Below are positions 25,098-33,988 of a stretch of DNA of 61,785 nt, in pieces (the stretch's first letter is position 1; each line of letters starts with the position of its first letter). A program made the position numbers and the translations under genes. The notes below the pieces were generated by a model. The model worked only from the letters and a program-made list of their open reading frames with translations, did no database searches and was not told where the DNA came from. Source of the stretch: an uncultured Blautia sp. (GTDB taxonomy: Bacteria; Bacillota; Clostridia; Lachnospirales; Lachnospiraceae); contig USDN01000010.1 in assembly GCA_900553515.1 (NCBI GenBank), forward strand, positions 1-61,785, written 5' to 3'.

Positions 25098-26345
25098 TTA
25101 CCACTGTACAATCTCTTCCCAAACTTTTCCGCTTGACGGGAACATCTCACCAAATCCCAGATCTTTTACCGTGATCTGACATTCTTTTCTTGAAATATAC
25201 TGAAGCTTCAGTGAAATACGTGTTGTCTTATTTGGACGTTTAGGAATGCCCGGAAGCAGCATACCCATTCGTTTTTTTTCTGTTTCCCCCATGGTTCCCA
25301 CCACAAAAACCAGTTCTTCCGTATTGTCCAGGATCAGTTCGCAGGAAGCTTTACATTCATACCAGTTGGTACCGGCCTCTAACAGAGGATAATAAGCCGG
25401 TGCTCCCATTACACGCATTTCCATCCCTACATCTTTCACCACCAGAGAGCTGCCCAGATATCTGTATCCTTTCAGTTTTCTGTAAATACATTTTTCTGCA
25501 CCGGCTCCACAGGCTCCTGCTGCAAAAAGATTATTTCCATAAAACACCTTCCGCTTCTGATAGCAAAGAAGTTTTACTGATTTTACTGCCCATTCCTGAT
25601 CGAACCCCTCGCCATTCATCTGAATGCTGGAATAAAGCTCCGTTCCCAATGTTTCTTTTATAAACTTATAAAAATCTTCGTCTCTTTCTTCCGGCAGTTC
25701 TCTCAGAGATGCTTCTACCGGATTCACCAGCCTGACAAACACTGGCTTTGTACCTGAACTCATTGCCAGTTTACGGAACAGCACTTTGTCTTTTTTAAAA
25801 CTATACCATCCCACGCTACGATTCCAGGTCTCTACCTTCTGGGTCAGCACATAATAATAAAAACTTTCTTCATAATCCAAAAGACTGAATTTTTCATCTT
25901 CGATCCCCAGAAATTCTGCTGCTTTCTGAAGATTTTGCACCTGGACCGAATCCATAGTCTCCATAGTGACAGTAAGGTATTTTATATTTTTCTCTACCTC
26001 CGAAACACCCAGAAACTGCAGCATCCCTTTCAAAAAATACCCCAGAAGCTCCCAGGGTTCCTTCTGCTCTCCGGCAACCTGGATCTTTTCTTTGCTCATG
26101 GAAATATGGTAAAGGTCATCTACTAAAAATCCGCCTTTTTCTCTGGCAAAATATTCTGCTTCCAGTCCAATACAGTAATCTCCCTGATCTGCCCGTCTGC
26201 ACAGACATGTAGGGGTCTCATAAAGACTGCTTCCCACTTTTACCGGAAGAGAACGGGATTCCTCCGCTTTCCGGTCATAATAACAGATCTGAGAATATTT
26301 TTTTCCAAGGTCAATTCCGATAATCAAATCCCGTGTTTCGTTCAT
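25098..26345 (-). CDS. DUF5716 protein, Hsp70/actin-like nucleotide-binding fold
   Basis: 415-residue protein of the Lachnospiraceae family DUF5716. The N-terminus has an ASKHA phosphate-1 motif, IIGIDLGKKYS (residues 8-18), and a glycine-rich adenosine-type motif, AAGACGAGA (about 275-283). The expected phosphate-2 Asp-Gly loop is replaced by SVGWYSFKKDKV (about 177-188). The C-terminal ~80 residues look beta-rich, like an Hsp70 substrate domain (inference). It starts five bases after the DUF5717 gene and 13 bases before the TPR gene. The function is unknown; a chaperone-like or scaffold ATPase, or a nucleotide-locked relative, is the likeliest reading. Confidence 0.75.
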   Translation of the reverse strand: MNETRDLIIGIDLGKKYSQICYYDRKAEESRSLPVKVGSSLYETPTCLCRRADQGDYCIGLEAEYFAREKGGFLVDDLYHISMSKEKIQVAGEQKEPWELLGYFLKGMLQFLGVSEVEKNIKYLTVTMETMDSVQVQNLQKAAEFLGIEDEKFSLLDYEESFYYYVLTQKVETWNRSVGWYSFKKDKVLFRKLAMSSGTKPVFVRLVNPVEASLRELPEERDEDFYKFIKETLGTELYSSIQMNGEGFDQEWAVKSVKLLCYQKRKVFYGNNLFAAGACGAGAEKCIYRKLKGYRYLGSSLVVKDVGMEMRVMGAPAYYPLLEAGTNWYECKASCELILDNTEELVFVVGTMGETEKKRMGMLLPGIPKRPNKTTRISLKLQYISRKECQITVKDLGFGEMFPSSGKVWEEIVQW

Positions 26346-26350
26346 TTTTC

Positions 26351-29300
26351 CTATTCCTTTTCTATGGTAAACATTTCTTTTACATACTGTTCCTGGCGAA
26401 GATACTGTTTCACCCCGTCGGCAACCTCTTTTGTCTTATCCAGGCGCCTTGCAGAAAGTATCCTGTTCAGAAGCTGATATTTACTTCCTGGCGTTCCCTC
26501 TATTTTTTTCATGGTGACTGTATGCTCTGCGGTTTCTTTTACCTCTCCGTTTCTTTCAATACGGAAATAATAATGCAGCGTCTCTCCATAGAATAATGTA
26601 AACGTCTTGACAAAGATCCCCTGATAAATGTTCCGGATGGGCTCACTTTTATATTCCCGCTCTCTGCCCAGACCGGCGTCCAATGCATAATACAAAGTAA
26701 CTTTTGCCTCCGGATGTCCATGACATTCTACAAATGTTTTGTCATCCAGCTGCCAGGGACTGAGAAGTTCCGGCGGCAGTCTGCGGAAAAATCCAAATTC
26801 CATATGGTCTTTTGCACAGTCTTCCAAAAATATTCTGACCATTTCCCGGTATTTCTCGCTCATTTCCTTTTCTTTTGAAAGCTCCATAAAAAGAGCCAGC
26901 CTGCAGATCTTATTTACCGGCCATCTGTTTTCCCAGGCATATTCCAGACGTTCCCGTATAAAACGGGTCATCGGATATTCTTTTACAAAGATTCCATAAG
27001 CTACCTGTGTCAGGTATGCTCCTATGATCCTTTCTTTACCTGACTGCTTCACATAAGATTCCAGAACAGCCTCTCCTTCTTTCCGGTAATCTGAAGTAAA
27101 GATCAAAAGCAAAAGAATACGCTCCTCCAGATCATAAGTATCCATTTCGAAACCTTTTGCGCTTTTCCATATGGAGATCAGCTCATCTACAGGCCCAAAT
27201 CGATAAAGCATCAGATAATGAAGGATCACCTCATCATACTTACCCTGTCGATAAACTTCCGAAGCAAGCGCCAGAAGTTCATCATCTTCTGTCATATCCG
27301 CCTTCAGTATCATACGGCTGGTCAGTTTCAGCAAACATCCCAGATCCAGCCCCTCATATCCATATTCTTCCACAAGAGCCATCGCCTGACGGAACATCCT
27401 GCGGCCGATCAGCACTTCCAGAAGTTTCGGGCGGTCAACTGCTATATATTTTCTATAGTCCATTTTCTGCAGATAATGATCCAGTTCATCTCCCTGTACA
27501 TGTTCTGCATAATAGTCAAGCAGCTGTTTTCTTATTTTATTTTTATATTCATCTGAATAAGCCGGAGATTCTGCAATTTTACAAAAATATCCCAGACTCT
27601 CCTCATTCATCCCCATTTTCTCACAATGATGGAGCAGTACTCCCGGTTCTTCTGCCCCAAGCTTTAATACTTTTAAAGCCGCATCTCTGTCGTCATTGAG
27701 TTTTTTCAGATTATAATGGATCGTAGATGCATATCTGCGCTGCTTGTCATCCTGAAACAGAATCACTGCATCTTCCGTATAGATCCTTGGATATGCCACA
27801 CCTTTTACACATGGGTAAATTTCTTCCCTTTTCATCTGGCTGTGGCAAACGATAACCTGACGGATTTTTTTGTCATCGCAGTAAAGGCGGCAGGTAAACA
27901 GATTCCGCGCAAGCTGTTCTGCATCTGCAGCATTTTGCGGATCAAACAGAAATTCCTGATAGAGAACCGCATAATTTTCATCCATCTGCCCTTCTGCAAG
28001 CTTGCGTCGGGCAAATTTCTCCATTGTCTCTTTATAGCTTTCGTAGATCAAAGGTTCTTTTTCTTTATAAGTGATCACACTTGCATATACAAAAGCACGC
28101 CTGCTGTCCCCAAGCGTTTTATCATTATAATTAAAATACATCAGAAGAGGCTTTGGAAGCTCTCTCTGATAAGTGATATCCATAGTTTCCACATAATATT
28201 CATACAGCCTGGTAAGTCTGAGCCCCTGCTGCACTGCCAGGGAAAACCAACGAAAATACTCTGGTTTCCGGGGATTCCCCTTCATAATATATTTACAGAT
28301 TGCTTCCAGCACATCTTCTGACGGAAACTGTTCGTATCCAGCCACCAGCGCACGATAAAGACTTCCTGAAAAATTCTTTTCATAACCGGAAAGATAGGCA
28401 AGACGCATGACCAGTTCCTCTGTAAGAAGTTTCCGTCTTCCTGCATAACGGAACACCTGAATCCAGAAAGGACTGAGTCTGTGAAACAGTGAAATATCTC
28501 TGCTGATCCACTGCCATGCCTCCATATATAAAAGCGGACTGGTACAGCCTCTTTCAAACTGTTCTTCCATCATAAAAATGCCCTCTGACGGAAGTTTTTT
28601 ATACCCTCCGTCCATCTGGAGCAAAAGCCACAAAAGCTGAAAACTGTCGGCTTTCTGCATATGGAAATTCTGGATCCTCCATACTGCCTGAGTCTTATCC
28701 CTGTACAGCCCTGCTGCACTGCAAAGATACAGATAGATCCCGGCAAGTTCCAGTTCATCCCGGGAAAACTCCTTATTCTGATATTTTTTCAGGATTTCAG
28801 CGGCTTCCGCATCGTTGCCCTCCAGATGATCGATATACGCTTCATACATCTGATAATCCGGATAATCACATCCTGATGCATGAAGCTGGTTCAGAATGAA
28901 ATGGCTGCTTCCTGTCCAGGTATTAAAATCCATCCTGCCTTCCCGGTATTCCATATAATCCTTTATCAATGCGATCCTGTGGCGTTTTTCTTCTGCCCGT
29001 ACATCTACTCTTACACGAGATCCCCTGGAAGCCATTACCTCATATACAAGTTTTTGATAAGGGCTGCGCACTATGATCTGTCCAACCTGATTTCCCTCTT
29101 TAAGCCGGTCTGCATGAAGCACATATTCGATATGACAGGTGCTTCCGATAAAATCTTCCTGAGTTATTACATGATGTTCCACTTCCAGAAAATCACCTGC
29201 TGCCTCTATATCCAGCCTTAAATGTCCCCAGCCGCTTCTCTGGATATCAAAGGATTCCTGCATGGATTCTGTAATATCATAAAATTCATTTTTCACAGTT

Positions 29301-29887
29301 TTCAGGGAAATAGAAACAGGTTCCTTCTCCTTCAGCGCAATAAAAAATTCTTCCAGATGCTGATAAGTAACAGGCTGCTGTGAAAGCCCCATAAAAAGAG
29401 CTTTCTGCTTTTCTTCTGCTTTATCCATCATTACAGAAAAATAGCTGCTGGTAAAAAGGTGATATGCTTTCCGAAAATCTTTTTCCGCGATTTTTCGGAA
29501 GGCCTCCATATCTTTTACTTCTCCTGCGGTACCTTGAAAGCTTTCTTTTTCTGCTTTTATTTCAAACGGTATCTTATACTCCCCTATACTGGATGTAATA
29601 CACAGCCAGCCGCTGCAGACATCTCCGGGCAGCATGCCGCTGCCGTCTGCTCCGTAGGGGATACATACAGTTGTCCCTGAAAATTTTCCGGCTCCGGGTA
29701 CAAATCTGCGATGAGAGGACGTAATATATCCCTGAATCTTTTCATCGTCTTCTGTTCCCAGATAAAGTTCTCCTCTGACAGCTTCTCCGGCTTTCAGAGA
29801 AATTTCCAGTCTCTCCTGAGAAAAAAGGAGCTCCGGCTCTTCGTATCTGAATTTTCCGCTGAGTATTTGTTCAATCTTTTTTTTCAA
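26351..29887 (-). CDS. DUF5717 protein, giant helical-solenoid protein of unknown function
   Basis: 1178-residue protein of family DUF5717. Residues ~10-110 are beta-rich (LEISLKAGEAVRGELYLGT...), as is a second block at ~230-300. A long helical solenoid with TPR-like pairs follows (~330-1000), and the last ~150 residues are again beta-rich (VTLYYALDAGLG...TLFYGETLHYYFRIE). No signal peptide or transmembrane helix is visible. Start is TTG at 29887 with AAAGGTGA six bases upstream. It heads the DUF5717-DUF5716-TPR operon, 40 bp after the ribokinase gene. A scaffold for the Hsp70-like partner is plausible, but no function is known. Confidence 0.75.
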   Translation of the reverse strand: MKKKIEQILSGKFRYEEPELLFSQERLEISLKAGEAVRGELYLGTEDDEKIQGYITSSHRRFVPGAGKFSGTTVCIPYGADGSGMLPGDVCSGWLCITSSIGEYKIPFEIKAEKESFQGTAGEVKDMEAFRKIAEKDFRKAYHLFTSSYFSVMMDKAEEKQKALFMGLSQQPVTYQHLEEFFIALKEKEPVSISLKTVKNEFYDITESMQESFDIQRSGWGHLRLDIEAAGDFLEVEHHVITQEDFIGSTCHIEYVLHADRLKEGNQVGQIIVRSPYQKLVYEVMASRGSRVRVDVRAEEKRHRIALIKDYMEYREGRMDFNTWTGSSHFILNQLHASGCDYPDYQMYEAYIDHLEGNDAEAAEILKKYQNKEFSRDELELAGIYLYLCSAAGLYRDKTQAVWRIQNFHMQKADSFQLLWLLLQMDGGYKKLPSEGIFMMEEQFERGCTSPLLYMEAWQWISRDISLFHRLSPFWIQVFRYAGRRKLLTEELVMRLAYLSGYEKNFSGSLYRALVAGYEQFPSEDVLEAICKYIMKGNPRKPEYFRWFSLAVQQGLRLTRLYEYYVETMDITYQRELPKPLLMYFNYNDKTLGDSRRAFVYASVITYKEKEPLIYESYKETMEKFARRKLAEGQMDENYAVLYQEFLFDPQNAADAEQLARNLFTCRLYCDDKKIRQVIVCHSQMKREEIYPCVKGVAYPRIYTEDAVILFQDDKQRRYASTIHYNLKKLNDDRDAALKVLKLGAEEPGVLLHHCEKMGMNEESLGYFCKIAESPAYSDEYKNKIRKQLLDYYAEHVQGDELDHYLQKMDYRKYIAVDRPKLLEVLIGRRMFRQAMALVEEYGYEGLDLGCLLKLTSRMILKADMTEDDELLALASEVYRQGKYDEVILHYLMLYRFGPVDELISIWKSAKGFEMDTYDLEERILLLLIFTSDYRKEGEAVLESYVKQSGKERIIGAYLTQVAYGIFVKEYPMTRFIRERLEYAWENRWPVNKICRLALFMELSKEKEMSEKYREMVRIFLEDCAKDHMEFGFFRRLPPELLSPWQLDDKTFVECHGHPEAKVTLYYALDAGLGREREYKSEPIRNIYQGIFVKTFTLFYGETLHYYFRIERNGEVKETAEHTVTMKKIEGTPGSKYQLLNRILSARRLDKTKEVADGVKQYLRQEQYVKEMFTIEKE

Positions 29888-29926
29888 TATGGTTCACCTT
29901 TTTGTCCTTTTATCTAGTGTTTCTAT

Positions 29927-30811
29927 TTACAATGTAGTGCTCAGCACTTCTTCTTTCATAGGAATAGAAGCTGTCGCACCAGGTCTTGACACCGCAATGG
30001 CAGAGGCTTTTGCTGCCAGTTTCAGACCTTCCTCCACCGGAAGTCCATCTATCAGAGAAGAAATAAAATATCCTGTAAAGGTATCTCCTGCTGCGGTAGT
30101 GTCCACTGCTTTTACCTTATAGATCCCCTGACGGTAGATTCCCGTATGATCCTGAAAAACAGATCCGTCTCCTCCCAGAGTCAGTACCACCCGTGCATCA
30201 GGATAAAGCTCTTTTATTCTGGAAAGGATCTTATCCGGTTCTTTTTCACCTGTGATCTGATATCCCTCGATCTCATTTACCAAAAACAGACTCACCTTTG
30301 AAAGATCGCATTTTTCCAGACCTTTATCATAAGGAGACGGATTCAGAATGATCATCATTCCTTTTTCATATGCTTTGTCAATTACGTAATCCAGTTCGCT
30401 GATCTCATTCTGCAGAAGGATGATATCCTCCTTTTCAAAATGCTCCAGTACCTGATCCACAAATTCTCTTGTTATACTTCTGTTAGCTCCTCCAAACAAC
30501 AGGATGCAATTCTGCCCATCCTTATCCACCTGGATCACTGTATGCCCGCTGGAACCCTGAATTTTACGGATAAACTCTGTATTTACACCATTTTCCCGAC
30601 ATGTTTCCAGAAGAATATCTCCTTCTTCTCCGACCATGCCTGCATGATAGACTGGAATTCCCGCTTTTGCCAGAGCAATAGACTGATTCAATCCCTTTCC
30701 CCCGCAGAATGTTTTTCTGTCTTTTGAGGCCTGAGTTTCCCCGGGGATCAAAATACTTTCTACCTGATAAACATAATCCAGATTCAATGACCCAAAATTC
30801 AATACCTTCAT
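29927..30811 (-). CDS. rbsK: ribokinase (PfkB family)
   Basis: Sugar kinase of the PfkB family. N-terminal signature GGKGLNQSIALAKAG (residues ~38-52) and C-terminal ATP/anion-hole motif DTTAAGDTFTGYF with catalytic Asp; 294 residues. The pattern is that of ribokinase, but no ribose transporter or RbsD is adjacent, so other pentoses or nucleosides remain possible. It is 40 bp upstream of the DUF5717 gene in the same direction and may be cotranscribed with it. Confidence 0.82.
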   Translation of the reverse strand: MKVLNFGSLNLDYVYQVESILIPGETQASKDRKTFCGGKGLNQSIALAKAGIPVYHAGMVGEEGDILLETCRENGVNTEFIRKIQGSSGHTVIQVDKDGQNCILLFGGANRSITREFVDQVLEHFEKEDIILLQNEISELDYVIDKAYEKGMMIILNPSPYDKGLEKCDLSKVSLFLVNEIEGYQITGEKEPDKILSRIKELYPDARVVLTLGGDGSVFQDHTGIYRQGIYKVKAVDTTAAGDTFTGYFISSLIDGLPVEEGLKLAAKASAIAVSRPGATASIPMKEEVLSTTL

Positions 30812-30924
30812 ATTGCTACCTCCTTTATACGGGTATCATCCCTTCACTGCACGCTTTTTATATCTTCAAGTATATATTTCATTCTAATTTCCGTCAAGAA
30901 CCAGCTTCTTTTTGATGGAAAAGC

Positions 30925-30952
30925 ACGAAAATCTCGTCCCATACATAGACTA
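30925..30952 (+). promoter_or_regulatory. possible sigma-K-type promoter of sigK
   Basis: AC at 30925-30926, a 17-nt spacer, then CATAGACTA at 30944-30952, which fits the sigma-K pattern AC-N16/17-CATANNNTA. The -35 part carries little information, so this is suggestive only. It would make sigK autoregulated. Confidence 0.45.
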
Positions 30953-30979
30953 TAAAGAAATCCCCTTTGAGGTGAAGAC

Positions 30980-31609
30980 TTGAAGACTTTCTTGAAACCT
31001 TTGACATCAGCCGAAGAGAAGTATTACCTTCAACGCTTCCAGGAGGGCGATTTGGAGGCAAAAAATATCCTGATCGAGCGGAATCTCCGGCTTGTGGCTC
31101 ATGTGGTTAAAAAATATCAGGGACCCGATGAGGATCTGGACGATCTGATCTCTATTGGAACTATCGGACTGATCAAAGCAGTCTCCACCTTTGACCGGAC
31201 TAAATCTACCAGACTTTCCACCTATGCCGCACGGTGTATTGATAATGAGCTTCTGATGATGCTGCGTTCCAGAAAAAAACATTCCCGTGAAGTTTCATTA
31301 TATGAACCAATCGGCACTGACAAAGAGGGCAATGAGATCAGCCTTCTGGATATCATCGAAAGCCCTCCTGTAGATATTGTAGATGCCTACGCAGCCCGGC
31401 AGGATATCCACTTCCTGCTGACCTCCCTGAATTCTGTTCTTACCCCCAAGGAATATCAGGTCATATGCCTGCGTTACGGTCTCTATGGGATTCCTGAGCA
31501 AACGCAGAAGATCATTGCCCAGAAACTGCATATCAGCAGATCCTATGTATCCAGGATCGAAAAAAACGCACTAAAAAAACTGCGCCAGCTTTTTAAGGAG
31601 CAAACATAA
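30980..31609 (+). CDS. sigK: sporulation sigma factor SigK, no pro-sequence, uninterrupted
   Basis: Late mother-cell sigma factor. Region 2 (RLVAHVVKKYQGPDEDLDDLISIGTIGLIKAV) and region 4 (TQKIIAQKLHISRSYVSRIEKNALKKL) match SigK closely; 209 residues. Start is TTG at 30980 after GAGGTG. An in-frame TGA at 30968-30970 rules out any N-terminal extension, so the membrane-tethering pro-sequence of Bacillus pro-sigma-K is absent, as in Clostridioides difficile. The reading frame is whole, so there is no skin element. A closely related SigE/SigK paralogue is the only alternative. Confidence 0.88.
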   Translation: MKTFLKPLTSAEEKYYLQRFQEGDLEAKNILIERNLRLVAHVVKKYQGPDEDLDDLISIGTIGLIKAVSTFDRTKSTRLSTYAARCIDNELLMMLRSRKKHSREVSLYEPIGTDKEGNEISLLDIIESPPVDIVDAYAARQDIHFLLTSLNSVLTPKEYQVICLRYGLYGIPEQTQKIIAQKLHISRSYVSRIEKNALKKLRQLFKEQT

Positions 31610-31611
31610 GG

Positions 31612-31660
31612 AAAAGGGATATCGCCTTCTCCCGACGGATCCGGCAGCATCCCTTTTTTT
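31612..31660. terminator. shared terminator between sigK and trhP
   Basis: AAAAGGGAT (31612-31620) pairs with ATCCCTTTT (31649-31657) around a 28-nt loop, with T-runs outward on both strands. It serves the convergent genes sigK and the U32 gene. Confidence 0.65.
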
Positions 31661-31663
31661 CTT

Positions 31664-32890
31664 TTACATTTCTGCTCTTCTCAGCAGATCATATTTTTCT
31701 GCCTCTGCGCCCAGATCTACAGCAAGTTTCTGCTGAGGATGGGGCGCGCTCTCCACAGAAACTCCGTTTTCATCATAAATCGCCCTGACAACAGCAGTAA
31801 GATTCCGCCCGTCAGGTTTCATGATCTCGATAGTCTCCCCTACCGAAAATTTATTTCTCTGGGTAATATGGACCAAACCATTTTCATCAATCTCTTCTGC
31901 ATATCCCAGATAAGTATATTCCTTCACATATGTGTTATTATCATAAATCTGCGTGTTTTCATCCGGCTTTCCATAGAAAAATCCAGTTGTAAACTGACGG
32001 TAAGTACAGTTGGATATCTGTTCCTTATACCATTCCATATTTGCATGGTATTTTTCCGGAGATTCCATATAGTCGTTGATCGCTTTTCTGTAGGTTCTGG
32101 CAACTGTAGCTACATAAAGAGCCGTTTTCATACGCCCCTCGATCTTCAGACTGTCAATACCACAGGTAAGGATATCATCCATATGCTCGATCATACAAAG
32201 ATCCTTGGAATTAAAAATGTAAGTTCCCCTCTCATTTTCAAAAACAGGCATATATTCACCCGGCCTGGATTCCTCCACTATCGAATATTTCCAGCGGCAC
32301 GGATGTGTACAGGCTCCTCTGTTCGCATCTCTTCCTACCAGATAATTACTGAGAAGACAACGTCCGGAATAAGAAATACACATAGCACCATGGACAAAAG
32401 TCTCTATTTCCATATCTTCAGGAATATGTGCGCGTATTTCCCTGATCTCATCCAGTGAAAGTTCTCTGGCTGTCACCACGCGCTTCGCTCCCAGACGATA
32501 CCAGAAACGATATGTTTCATAGTTTGTATTATTAGCCTGTGTACTGATATGGCATTCGATCTCCGGACAGATCTCCCTGGCATAAGTAAAGATTCCCGGA
32601 TCTGCAATGATCAGTGCGTCTGGCTTTAATTCTTTCAGTTCCTGAAGGTATTCGCGGACTCCTGAAAGATCTTCATTATGTGCCAGGATATTTACAGTTA
32701 CATAAACCTTTACTCCATGTTCATGGGCAAACGCAATGCCCTCTGCCATATCCTCATGTGAAAAATTTTTTGCTTTCGCACGAAGTCCAAAAGCTTCTCC
32801 TCCAATATATACCGCATCTGCACCAAAGATCACTGCGATCTTCAAAACCTCCAGACTGCTGGCAGGTACCAGTAATTCTATTTTTCTCAT
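31664..32890 (-). CDS. trhP: U32-family tRNA hydroxylation protein (TrhP)
   Basis: Peptidase-U32-family Fe-S protein of the TrhP type, which installs 5-hydroxyuridine at tRNA position 34 using prephenate as donor (family knowledge). The U32 signature FVHGAMCISYSGRCLLSNYL and the further cysteines in NRGACTHPCRWKY are the cluster ligands. 408 residues, closest to Bacillus YrrO. It overlaps trmR by four bases (ATGA), the same pairing as yrrM-yrrO. The older label collagenase-like protease is less likely. Only one U32 gene is present, where Bacillus has two. Confidence 0.85.
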   Translation of the reverse strand: MRKIELLVPASSLEVLKIAVIFGADAVYIGGEAFGLRAKAKNFSHEDMAEGIAFAHEHGVKVYVTVNILAHNEDLSGVREYLQELKELKPDALIIADPGIFTYAREICPEIECHISTQANNTNYETYRFWYRLGAKRVVTARELSLDEIREIRAHIPEDMEIETFVHGAMCISYSGRCLLSNYLVGRDANRGACTHPCRWKYSIVEESRPGEYMPVFENERGTYIFNSKDLCMIEHMDDILTCGIDSLKIEGRMKTALYVATVARTYRKAINDYMESPEKYHANMEWYKEQISNCTYRQFTTGFFYGKPDENTQIYDNNTYVKEYTYLGYAEEIDENGLVHITQRNKFSVGETIEIMKPDGRNLTAVVRAIYDENGVSVESAPHPQQKLAVDLGAEAEKYDLLRRAEM

Positions 32891-33564
32891 ATTTTCTCCT
32901 TATCCCCGGTCATCGGGTCCAGTGGCATTTTGATACTGAGGGCTGCTCCGTCTCCCAGAGGAAGTATACTGGTCAGAAGACGTTTATCATGTTTCAGTGT
33001 ATAAAGATATTCCCTCATTCTTTTATAAATGGTTCTGTTCCTCCGCTCTACCAGGTAATGAGATTCAATAAGTTCTCCTTCCTGAAGTACATTATCTGAA
33101 AGAAGGATCCCTTCCGGCGCCAGAAGCCGGATCACATCCTCCAGCCAGTGGATATACTGCCCTTTGGCTGCATCCATAAAGATAAGGTCATATTCCGGTT
33201 CCAGTTCTTTCAGTATCTCCCCTGCATCGCCTTCCAGCAAAGTGATCTGCCGGTCCCTTCCTGTTCTGCGAAAATTCTCTTTTGCAACAGGAATTCTTTT
33301 CTCATAATTTTCTATTGTGGTAATTTCAAGGTCTGACGGACCATATTCACACATAAGAAGTGTGGAGAAGCCTACGGCTGTCCCCACCTCCAAAATACGC
33401 TTTGGCTTTTTTACAGCCAGAAGTACCTTTATAAAGCTCTGCATCTCTCTGCGGATAATAGGAACTCCGGAAGAAAGGGCATCTTTTTCCAGATTTTCCA
33501 GAAATTCTGTATTTCCCGGATCAAGAGAATTGATATATGTTCTCATCCTCTCCTCTACGATCAC
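32887..33564 (-). CDS. trmR: class I SAM methyltransferase, TrmR type
   Basis: O-methyltransferase of the YrrM/TrmR group, which methylates 5-hydroxyuridine-34 of tRNA to 5-methoxyuridine. The SAM motif LEVGTAVGFSTLLM and the following acidic motif (ITTIENYE) are present, with LIFMDAAKGQY as the metal/catalytic region; 225 residues. Start is GTG at 33564, overlapping the mltG-like stop. It is coupled to trhP, which supports the tRNA role over a generic catechol-type methyltransferase. Confidence 0.82.
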   Translation of the reverse strand: MIVEERMRTYINSLDPGNTEFLENLEKDALSSGVPIIRREMQSFIKVLLAVKKPKRILEVGTAVGFSTLLMCEYGPSDLEITTIENYEKRIPVAKENFRRTGRDRQITLLEGDAGEILKELEPEYDLIFMDAAKGQYIHWLEDVIRLLAPEGILLSDNVLQEGELIESHYLVERRNRTIYKRMREYLYTLKHDKRLLTSILPLGDGAALSIKMPLDPMTGDKEKI

Positions 33565-33962
33565 TGTTCTGTTACCTCCTGCTCTGCATCACCGGAAATG
33601 ATCGCCATAAGTCTTGCCGGCTCATATGCTGTACTGAGAAGATAAGTTCCCGGTTTCATTTTGCCTTTATAATTAGACAGTTTTTCCTGTACCCAGAACA
33701 CCTTCGCATCCTCTATAAGACCTTTGCTTTCTAAAGTTTTTGCAATATCATACACAGAATCATCTTCCTTAATGACCACAGTGATCTCCTGTCCTTCTCC
33801 CGGACTCATCGGCTGCTGGTCAAAAATATCATGTCCAAACTGATATGACACTCTTCCGATCCAGATGATCAGAACAACAACGCAGACATACAGCGCAATT
33901 CTGAACGCACCGCCTGCCACAAACACGCCTGCCTTTCCTACACGGTCTCTTGTGTCTCCCAT
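33561..33962 (-). CDS. MltG-like stub: transmembrane helix plus N-terminal domain only
   Basis: 133-residue membrane protein matching only the N-terminal part of the endolytic transglycosylase MltG/YceG: a transmembrane helix at ~20-40, then a LysM-like segment (EITVVIKEDDSVYDIAKTLESKGLIED...KPGTYLLS). The catalytic YceG domain with its glutamate is absent, and no trace of it lies downstream, because trmR starts inside the stop codon. The position matches Bacillus yrrL (mltG), directly before yrrM (trmR). It cannot cleave glycan strands by itself and may act as an adaptor (inference). Confidence 0.75.
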   Translation of the reverse strand: MGDTRDRVGKAGVFVAGGAFRIALYVCVVVLIIWIGRVSYQFGHDIFDQQPMSPGEGQEITVVIKEDDSVYDIAKTLESKGLIEDAKVFWVQEKLSNYKGKMKPGTYLLSTAYEPARLMAIISGDAEQEVTEQ

Positions 33963-33988
33963 GTGATCCTCCTTACTGACCGCCTGCT

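Noticed and set aside
30980..31609. skin-like element splitting sigK
   Set aside because: The sigK reading frame is complete with regions 2 and 4 in one piece.
31664..32890. Secreted collagenase-type protease
   Set aside because: No signal peptide; Fe-S cysteines and coupling to trmR fit the tRNA hydroxylation protein TrhP.
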